From assembly GCA_030837935.1 (NCBI GenBank), contig JAUQXU010000007.1, positions 1-12,767 of the forward strand: 12,767 bases of DNA. Reading direction: 5' to 3'. The notes under the pieces are model-generated. The model was not told the DNA's origin, did no database searches, and saw only the letters and a list, made by a program, of their open reading frames with translations. Source of the DNA: Candidatus Brocadia sp. Its GTDB lineage: Bacteria; Planctomycetota; Brocadiia; Brocadiales; Brocadiaceae. This document shows positions 1 through 5,902 of the stretch, in pieces. The translations under genes were made by a program, and so were the position numbers. Within the stretch, counting starts at the first letter, position 1, and each line of letters opens with the position of its first letter.

Positions 1-113
1 CATTCTTCCTTCAGACCATTTCTCACGAAATCGCCCTTGAATTTTGCTAGCGGTTCGCGTATATTCAACCTCGAATCTACGGTGATTTTCCCGCAGGGAC
101 TTTCACCCATTAG
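1..113 (+). pseudogene. Possible worn-out coding fragment at the window edge
   Basis: Read from position 3, this stretch is open except for one TAG at 48-50. It ends at a TAG at 111-113 with a tail reading GDFPAGTFTH. The composition (RFAYIQPRIYGDFPAGTFTH after the internal stop) looks more protein-like than random AT-rich DNA. A short perfect hairpin, GCCCA/TGGGC around 119-131, follows directly. I do not recognise the family. It may be the 3' end of a degenerate gene, possibly of a mobile element, or non-coding. The call rests only on this reading. Confidence 0.2.
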
Positions 114-463
114 TTAATGCCCATGCTGGGCGTACACAAAAAATAAACCCTATAAAACATCCAAATAATAACATCCCCTATTTATAGGAAAATACGGGCT
201 TGTTCATGTTTACTTTTTGTAAAACGTGAAGGGTTAAAAAGCTGGTTTTTATCCTGTGATACTCACGAAAAACAAGAAATATTATTTTGGCAAATAGTCT
301 GAGGGAAGTGGCAAAAATCAAATAATGTGGTATAATGATATTGGAGAGGAACTGAGAGAGAGTTAGTGAGGTTAAACGTTCCTCAAGATATAAAAGCGAA
401 TTTAAAGGTTGTATTGATGTATCTAATCGACCGCTCTTAGTTCCCCTCATAAAGTTCTTTGAA

Positions 464-551
464 ATTACCAGTAACATTAAAACAAGACCCGTCCGACAAC
501 ATTTACAAAGTATATAAAGTGCGTCGTAGTCTTTGAAATGTTACTGTTAAT
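464..551. repeat. Imperfect inverted repeat pair, 14-bp arms
   Basis: The left arm ATTACCAGTAACAT (464-477) and right arm ATGTTACTGTTAAT (538-551) are reverse complements apart from one position, and are separated by 60 bases. Each arm is preceded by CTTTGAA, so a short direct repeat sits beside the inverted one. In RNA the arms could form the base of a folded domain that ends about 60 bases before the terminator at 613. In DNA they could be ends of a very small element. No gene is seen between the arms. Confidence 0.35.
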
Positions 552-612
552 AATATAGGCTTCATTAAACCTTTAGGGAAAGGGGTGTAAAGCGATATGA
601 GGGAGTTTAAAC

Positions 613-657
613 AATAGCCTGGTATGTCGAAAATGGCATATCAGGCTATTTTTATTT
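613..657 (+). terminator. Strong rho-independent terminator without an upstream gene
   Basis: A 16-bp stem is formed by 613-628 and 635-650, with a six-base loop (GAAAAT). All positions pair if two G-U pairs are allowed. The right arm runs directly into TTTATTT (651-657), as expected for intrinsic termination on the + strand. The minus-strand flank has no T-run. No convincing gene ends just before it, so the transcript it stops is either a small RNA or a gene not recognised here. Confidence 0.7.
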
Positions 658-719
658 CAATTCATTGTGAAAAATTGAATAATTTGCAGCAGTTCACCTA
701 TCATCTTATAATTTCTTAT

Positions 720-739
720 GCCTTTTCATAAAGGCTTTT
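720..739 (+). terminator. Small hairpin followed by TTTT
   Basis: GCCTTT (720-725) and AAAGGC (730-735) form a perfect 6-bp stem with a TCAT loop, followed by TTTT and, slightly further on, another T-run. It resembles a weak intrinsic terminator on the + strand. The stem is short and no gene precedes it, so it may be chance or part of the adjacent repeat element that starts at 746. Confidence 0.3.
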
Positions 740-745
740 CCATTT

Positions 746-926
746 TTAGCCCGACCTTCGCAATTCGAGGGTAGATAAGCCGCTAAGCCAGTAAATTCGA
801 GGGATCATAAAAAAAGTCGGCACTACAAGCCGTTTTGGGAAATCAACCCCTTAAAATCAATGTTTACAAGGAGATACACGCCAAAAAATAGCAATTTCTG
901 GAGTAGAATTGCGAAAGTCGGGTTAG
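746..926. repeat. Long imperfect inverted repeat enclosing about 140 bases
   Basis: Arms at 746-766 and 906-926 pair over 21 positions, with 18 Watson-Crick pairs, two G-T pairs and one A-C mismatch. The core is CCCGACCTTCGCAATTC against GAATTGCGAAAGTCGGG. The enclosed segment also has a 10-base direct repeat, AATTCGAGGG, at 762-771 and 794-803. No reading frame of note lies inside. A MITE-like element with terminal inverted repeats, or a structured RNA, would both look like this. I could not identify target-site duplications with confidence. Confidence 0.55.
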
Positions 927-1134
927 CTATCTTCGTGTTCCATGTAGCTGAAAATAATTAAAAAACCTTGCATTTTTCTTCGTTTTTGCTTTACTTTACA
1001 AGAAGAAAGCGCATTTTCCTATCATCCACTGATTTCCCACACCTCTTTATCTATAGCTCAACCCAATTTTCTCCAAGCAAAACCCCTTCTCACGCACTGG
1101 ATATATGGTGATACCTTCTGGCGATTACTGATCA

Positions 1135-1163
1135 TTGACCGAAAATTATTTTTCGTGTGTAAA
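1135..1163 (+). promoter_or_regulatory. Putative sigma-70-type promoter with palindrome in the spacer
   Basis: TTGACC (1135-1140) matches five of six -35 consensus bases. It is followed after 17 bases by TGTAAA (1158-1163), which matches four of six at -10. Transcription would start near 1170 and give a leader of roughly 25 bases to the ATG at 1196. The spacer contains the inverted repeat CGAAAA/TTTTCG (1140-1155), which could be an operator. It is the best promoter I see for the PLD-like gene and perhaps the genes behind it. Confidence 0.4.
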
Positions 1164-1195
1164 TATACCAAACAATTTAGGCAATCGAGGATATT

Positions 1196-2128
1196 ATGAA
1201 AAGTATAGTTAAAGTTGATGAGGAGTATATAAAAACCTTTTTGTCTGAATCAAAATATAGGGTTGCCTATATTGCTCCTGGCATTTCCGAAGCAATTGCG
1301 AACATTCTATCGGAAAAATGGAAGAATTTTGACCCCAACGAAGTCCGTATAATACTTGATATAAGCTCAGATATATGCCGGTTGGGCTATGGCACTGCGA
1401 AAGCAGTACAGCTATTAGATGATACAGCAAAGAAATTGGGTGGTGGCCGGTTAGTATGCCATCAAGAAGGCATTCGCATAGGTATTCTAATTTCTGATTC
1501 ACGGGTTTGCTTTTTTGCACCAACAGCATTGCTTATCGAATCAGGTACTGAATCGAGTATAAGACCAAACGGCATTATTCTCGAACCTGTTCCTTTTGAT
1601 GTGCTTAAAGAGATTGGCTTGGGTGAAAAAAGAGAAGCCGAACAAGCTATTGGCTTAGATAAAGTGAAAAGCGACAAAATTACCGCAGTTATCGAAGATA
1701 TTAAACAAAACCCACCACAGAAATTTGATGTTGCAAGAAAGGTAAGAGTTTTTAATTCACGTTTTGAGTTTGTAGAGTTAAGGATAGAAGGATGTTTTCT
1801 CTCTCGGCATAAGGTGTCGATCCCTCCGGAATTGATGGGTTTAGCGGGTGATGAAAACCTAAGAAACAGGATTAGAAGCACATTTCAGCTTATAACCGGC
1901 GATGAGATTATTGGTAAAGAAACCGAAGTAACCGAAAACAAGATAAAAGAGTTTCGTAAGAAAATAGAAAATCGCTGTTTGGGTAATATTGACGGTTACG
2001 GCAAAGTAGTTTTGAGAGAAAATAAGGATAAGTTGAATAAAGACTTAGAAAATTTGAAAAAGCTCGTCGCAGATTATCAAAAAGGGTGTAAAGGAAAAAC
2101 TTTCAGCAAGTATCAAAGAGAGTACTGA
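1196..2128 (+). CDS. PLD-like protein lacking HKD residues, N-terminal part (frameshifted gene)
   Basis: This frame gives 310 residues from ATG 1196, preceded by GAGG at 1187-1190. The true coding sequence in this frame probably ends near 2083, about residue 296, because the remaining codons run out of frame to a TGA. Residues about 15-115 read as a phospholipase-D-like half: strands around AYIAP, VRIILDI and IRIGILIS, then a stretch FFAPTALL. Where an HxK(x4)D motif would be expected, the sequence has R94-x-G96-x4-D101, so phosphodiesterase activity is unlikely. Residues after about 245 are charged and helical, probably a coiled coil. PLD-like proteins are known beside SNF2-type helicases in defence loci such as DISARM, so an accessory role in the downstream system is plausible. 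The family assignment is inference; the frame and motif loss are seen. Confidence 0.6.
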   Translation: MKSIVKVDEEYIKTFLSESKYRVAYIAPGISEAIANILSEKWKNFDPNEVRIILDISSDICRLGYGTAKAVQLLDDTAKKLGGGRLVCHQEGIRIGILISDSRVCFFAPTALLIESGTESSIRPNGIILEPVPFDVLKEIGLGEKREAEQAIGLDKVKSDKITAVIEDIKQNPPQKFDVARKVRVFNSRFEFVELRIEGCFLSRHKVSIPPELMGLAGDENLRNRIRSTFQLITGDEIIGKETEVTENKIKEFRKKIENRCLGNIDGYGKVVLRENKDKLNKDLENLKKLVADYQKGCKGKTFSKYQREY

Positions 2129-2429
2129 ATCGCTAACGGAACAACTTACACCGTCCTTGAAGTCTAACCTGCCTCCAAGGTGGAAAAAAGATATGGGGGC
2201 AAACCCAACTGAGGAAATGATAAAAAAGCGCGTGCGTGATGAAATCATGAAAGCATTCGGAACTGCAGATAAATACATAAAAGAAATGAAGGTAGAGGTT
2301 ATTTTCAAAAATGTTAGCTATGAATCGCTCCAAAACAAGGAATTTTTAGATGCTGCAAAAAAAGCGTTCCCTTACGTTGAATTTTTCTATGAAGAATATG
2401 ATGCATTAAAGGGTTTAGAAACTAAATAA
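2085..2429 (+). CDS. C-terminal part of the frameshifted PLD-like gene
   Basis: Shifting one base after the AAAAAGGG run (2079-2086) continues the protein as GVKEKLSASIKESTESL and runs open to TAA at 2427-2429, adding 114 residues and giving a repaired protein of about 410. The join is natural: the upstream helical, lysine-rich coil ending LVADYQK flows directly into another amphipathic helix. The tail includes charged helices (EEMIKKRVRDEIMKAF) and ends YEEYDALKGLETK. If the shift is real, this piece could only start at a TTG (2157) or an internal ATG (2193), without a good ribosome site, and would probably not be made. I regard both pieces as one gene. Confidence 0.55.
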   Translation, partial: GVKEKLSASIKESTESLTEQLTPSLKSNLPPRWKKDMGANPTEEMIKKRVRDEIMKAFGTADKYIKEMKVEVIFKNVSYESLQNKEFLDAAKKAFPYVEFFYEEYDALKGLETK

Positions 2430-2658
2430 AATACCGCCACTAATCACTAAAAAGCAAAACATTTATCACACCATATCAAATAATGAACTGGTTTATGAAT
2501 TTTTCTATGACCTGTATGCGTTCAACGCACAAGCAGATGTTTGGCCTGGTTATGGTGAATCCCGTTTGGCACCAAATCCAACCTCTCGCAAAGTAATTCG
2601 CTATTTAACAAAGGGATTGTATCGCTATTTCCTGCCATTTCTTGTGGACTCTTACTAA
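2419..2658 (+). pseudogene. Possible remnant of an unidentified gene
   Basis: This frame is open from 2419 to TAA 2656-2658, for 79 codons, overlapping the end of the PLD-like gene. The part from about 2485 has protein-like composition, with aromatic-rich stretches such as ELVYEFFYDLYAF and ADVWPGYGESRLAPNPTSRK. There is no ATG or GTG start with a ribosome site in the frame, and I do not recognise the family. It could be the 3' remnant of a lost gene between the PLD-like and SNF2 genes, or a chance open frame. The rest of the gap up to 2914 shows no gene, promoter or strong hairpin that I can support. Confidence 0.22.
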
Positions 2659-2914
2659 ACTTCATTCGTTTAGATGTGTTTTCATGTAAATGATTTTGTA
2701 TTGATTTGTTCCGGCAAACTGCTATCATACCTAACCAGCTACCCTTGAAAAGAAATTTTCCTGTCTATAGTACAAACCTATTGAACCACATTTTTAGAGT
2801 AATTATGCTAAACGGAACTAATAAATGATAATGTTTTCCAAACATTAGAGAATAGTAATTCCAGAACACTCTATTTAGTCCTATGAATTAAAATTATATA
2901 TGGTGTCCCATTAA

Positions 2915-5812
2915 TTGCATCCGCAAAAAGAACCTTTTGTGAATATTACTAATTACCACGCAAAATATTACGCTCATGATTTGCTAAGGTCTTCCACAGA
3001 AGATGGGATTGAAAAGATATCCCGGTCGCTTTTAGATGCAGCGGTTGATTTAAATCCCCACCAGATAGAAGCAGCACTTTTTGCCTTAAAATCTCCTTTA
3101 TCAAAAGGGGTTGTATTAGCTGACGAAGTTGGCCTGGGAAAGACCATCGAGGCTTCTATTGCTCTTTGTCAGTACTGGGCAGAACGTAAACGCAAACTAC
3201 TCATTATTTGCCCGGCATCCATCCGTAAACAATGGAGTATTGAGCTTGAGGAAAAATTCAATATACCTTCTGTAATCCTTGAAGCAAAGACATATAACCA
3301 CTATATTGACCAGGGTTATGATAACCCATTTGCACAAGATAGCGTTGTTATTTGTTCCTATCAGTTTATAAATAGCAAGAAAGAATTCGTAAAATTGGTG
3401 CCCTGGGATTTGGCAATTATTGATGAAGCACATAAGCTTAGGAATGCATATCGATCTTCAAATGTTCTCGGACAAGCTATTAAATGGGTTTTGGAAGATA
3501 CGAAGAAAATTCTCCTAACCGCCACACCATTGCAGAATTCTTTGATGGAACTTTTTGGGTTATCGACAATTATCGATGATTATATTTTTGGCGATAGCAG
3601 AAGTTTCCGTCAGTTATATGTCAATGATACGGATTTAGAAAGTTTAAAGACTCGATTACATGGCTTTTGTAAGCGCACATTGCGACAACAGGTATTACAA
3701 TATATCCCTTATACGAATCGTAAAGCAATAACCATTCGTTTTGCACAAACAGATCAAGAGGTAGCATTATACCAGGATATAACAGCCTTTCTCCAGCGGC
3801 CTGATACGTATGCCATACCGACCAGCCAAAAATCGCTCATTACCTTAGTAATACGAAAAATACTGTCATCATCATCGTATGCACTCATATCAACATTGAA
3901 AACCATAAAAAGCCGTTTAGAGAAATTAAAAGATGAACAGATGGCAGAAGAAGATATTGTTCAACAGTTGGTTGATGATGAATCGCTGGATGAAGAGGAA
4001 ATGGAAGAACTGGGAATACCCCCGGTAGAAAATAATGAGGCGGGAGGTAATCAGAATGAAGACAACATCGATAAAGAACAAGTAAATCAGGAAATTGCAT
4101 TACTGGAAAGCTTTATCGAGAAAGCCTGGAATATCAAAATCGATTCAAAGACAAAAAGACTTAAAGAAGGTATTGAACGAGGCTTTATGGAAGCTGAGAA
4201 AATGGGGGCACAACGAAAAGTTATTGTATTTACTGAATCCCGAAGGACTCAGCAATATTTAAAAGATTATCTTGATGCTAATGGCTATACAGGTAAGGTC
4301 GTTACTTTTAATGGAACAAATACGGATAAAGATTCCAAAATAATATATGGAAACTGGCTTGAACGCAATAAAGACACTGGTCGTATCAGCGGATCGAAGA
4401 GTTCGGACATGCGTATTGCCATTTTAGAACATTTTCGGGATACGGCAGATATCCTTGTTGCAACTGAATCGGCGGCAGAGGGTATTAATCTGCAATTTTG
4501 TTCACTGGTAATTAATTACGACCTCCCCTGGAACCCGCAGCGTATAGAACAGCGAATTGGCAGATGTCATCGTTACGGGCAGAAATTTGATGTTGTTGTA
4601 ATTAATTTTCTCAACGAACGGAATGACGTTGACCGCCAGGTCTATGATCTTTTGGAATATAAATTTAACCTCTTTAGTGGGGTCTTTGGGGCATCAGATG
4701 AAGTGCTTGGTTCGCTTGAGTCTGGTGTTGATTTCGAGAGGGAAGTGCTAAAGATTTATCAGCAATGCCGTAAACCCGATGAAATTCAAAAGGCATTTAC
4801 CGAATTGCAACAGCGTATGGATGCACAAATTCAATCAAAAATCCTGGAAAGCAAACAGATTCTTTTAGAACATTTTGATGAAGATGTGCATGAACGGTTA
4901 AAAGTGCATCTGGAACATACACAAACGGTGCTTGATAAAATGCAACGCCGATTCTGGGCAATTACAGAACATGTCTTACAGAATAAGGCTGAATTTAATT
5001 CAAAAGAACTATCATTTTATCTTAAAGAATCACCGAGCAATACATTCCTCACCGGACGTTATTCTCTCATATCAAAAAGAAAGGATAATGTTGAAGGTTT
5101 ATATTTGTATCGCATGTCTCATCCTTTAGGTGAGTATGTATTATCTGAATCACAAAAATGTAGTACGCCGCATACAGAGATTGTCTTTGATATCAGCAGT
5201 CATCCTGTTAAAATTTCGGTCGTAGAGTCGCTCAAAGGAAAATCAGGGTATTTGATTTTATCTAAACTTACCATTTATAGTTTTGGACAGGACGAGTATC
5301 TGATTTTTAATGCCTTTGATGATTCCGGTGCCGTAATTCATCCAGAAATATGTGAAAAAATGTTTGATTGCTCCGCAACTGTTTACAAAGACGTTAGTTT
5401 GTCAGATAATAACCTTAAGAAATTAAGGGATGATGCCCAATGTCATATAAATGCTACGATTGATAAGACATTGGAACGGAACAATTCTTATTATCAGGAA
5501 GAATGCGACCGCTTATTTCGCTGGGCGGATGATCTTGTTTCATCGGCGGAAAAGGAATTAAAAGACACCAAGAATAAAATCATGGCTTTAAATCGTCAAT
5601 TGCGTCAATCGACATCGATGCAAGAAAAACATGACCTTGAGGTGAAGATTAAGGAAGAAGAAAAGCTACAACGCAAACAACGACAAAGGATATTTGACGT
5701 AGAAGATGAAATCGAAGAAAAGCGTAATGGTTTGATTGAAAAACTCAAAAAGAAATTGGAGCAAAAAACGACGTCTGAAACATTATTTACCATACGGTGG
5801 TTGATTGTCTAA
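2915..5812 (+). CDS. SNF2-family DEAD/DEAH helicase-like ATPase
   Basis: This 965-residue superfamily 2 ATPase would bind and translocate on double-stranded DNA using ATP. The first RecA-like domain shows a Q-like region (LNPHQ, 46-50), Walker A in DEVGLGKT (70-77), DEAH (170-173) and TATP (202-205). The second shows VIVFTES, then ESAAEGINLQ (518-527) and the arginine-finger motif QRIGRCHRYGQ (546-556). An acidic, low-complexity insert at about 345-395 links the two. The last hundred residues form a charged coiled coil ending FTIRW. All helicase motifs are intact and the length suits this family of defence-associated SNF2 proteins. The start is uncertain: TTG 2915 follows a TAA directly, GTG 2939 is an alternative, and neither has a good ribosome site. 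It precedes the methyltransferase by 90 bases on the same strand. It is probably the remodelling or translocating component of a restriction-like system. Confidence 0.9.
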   Translation: MHPQKEPFVNITNYHAKYYAHDLLRSSTEDGIEKISRSLLDAAVDLNPHQIEAALFALKSPLSKGVVLADEVGLGKTIEASIALCQYWAERKRKLLIICPASIRKQWSIELEEKFNIPSVILEAKTYNHYIDQGYDNPFAQDSVVICSYQFINSKKEFVKLVPWDLAIIDEAHKLRNAYRSSNVLGQAIKWVLEDTKKILLTATPLQNSLMELFGLSTIIDDYIFGDSRSFRQLYVNDTDLESLKTRLHGFCKRTLRQQVLQYIPYTNRKAITIRFAQTDQEVALYQDITAFLQRPDTYAIPTSQKSLITLVIRKILSSSSYALISTLKTIKSRLEKLKDEQMAEEDIVQQLVDDESLDEEEMEELGIPPVENNEAGGNQNEDNIDKEQVNQEIALLESFIEKAWNIKIDSKTKRLKEGIERGFMEAEKMGAQRKVIVFTESRRTQQYLKDYLDANGYTGKVVTFNGTNTDKDSKIIYGNWLERNKDTGRISGSKSSDMRIAILEHFRDTADILVATESAAEGINLQFCSLVINYDLPWNPQRIEQRIGRCHRYGQKFDVVVINFLNERNDVDRQVYDLLEYKFNLFSGVFGASDEVLGSLESGVDFEREVLKIYQQCRKPDEIQKAFTELQQRMDAQIQSKILESKQILLEHFDEDVHERLKVHLEHTQTVLDKMQRRFWAITEHVLQNKAEFNSKELSFYLKESPSNTFLTGRYSLISKRKDNVEGLYLYRMSHPLGEYVLSESQKCSTPHTEIVFDISSHPVKISVVESLKGKSGYLILSKLTIYSFGQDEYLIFNAFDDSGAVIHPEICEKMFDCSATVYKDVSLSDNNLKKLRDDAQCHINATIDKTLERNNSYYQEECDRLFRWADDLVSSAEKELKDTKNKIMALNRQLRQSTSMQEKHDLEVKIKEEEKLQRKQRQRIFDVEDEIEEKRNGLIEKLKKKLEQKTTSETLFTIRWLIV

Positions 5813-5848
5813 GAGATAAACTTGCATAAATGGCGTAACATGCAGGTT

Positions 5849-5881
5849 AACCCTGACAGGGCTTGAAGCCCCGTCAGGGTT
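5849..5881 (+). repeat. Strong hairpin between the SNF2 and methyltransferase genes
   Basis: AACCCTGACAGGGC (5849-5862) and GCCCCGTCAGGGTT (5868-5881) form a 14-bp stem with one A-C mismatch and a five-base loop, TTGAA. It lies 36 bases after the SNF2 stop and ends just before the methyltransferase ribosome site. The tail is TATTAGG rather than a T-run, so it is a poor intrinsic terminator. It is more like a REP-type palindrome or an mRNA-stabilising or attenuating hairpin within an operon. GC content is far above the surroundings, which suggests a dispersed repeat. Confidence 0.55.
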
Positions 5882-5902
5882 TATTAGGTAGGAGTAGAAC
5901 AT

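Larger units (their letters stand above)
1..1134. other. Gene-poor leader region with several repeats and hairpins
   Basis: I find no convincing protein gene in this stretch. The longest frame, on the minus strand at 178-477, has no Shine-Dalgarno sequence and no recognisable motif. The region does contain structure: a possible coding remnant at the left edge, an inverted repeat pair at 464-551, a strong terminator at 613-657, a small hairpin at 720-739 and a long inverted repeat at 746-926. Such a cluster of palindromes next to a defence locus is compatible with old insertion-element debris or small RNA genes, which is inference. The stretch from about 960 to 1130 shows only T-rich tracts and nothing I can name. 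Confidence 0.5.

Noticed and set aside
344..385. Short inverted repeat GAGGAAC/GTTCCTC
   Set aside because: Only 7 bp with a loop over 20 bases, not followed by a T-run; expected by chance.
178..477. 99-codon open frame on the minus strand
   Set aside because: It has no Shine-Dalgarno sequence before its ATG, no recognisable motif and an erratic composition; it overlaps the 464-551 repeat. Probably chance.
597..617. Six-codon frame MREFKQ just before the terminator, like a leader peptide of an attenuator
   Set aside because: The GGGG before it is too far for a good ribosome site, there is no run of regulatory codons, and no biosynthetic gene follows.
745..810. tRNA-like pieces with TTCGAGG
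   Set aside because: No acceptor stem, anticodon arm or correct T-arm spacing can be built; the pieces belong to the inverted and direct repeats.
2915..5812. Assigning the SNF2 gene to DISARM (drmD) or BREX
   Set aside because: No drmA or drmB-type genes, PglZ or BrxC-type genes are present, and the methylase and helicase partners are type III Mod/Res-like.
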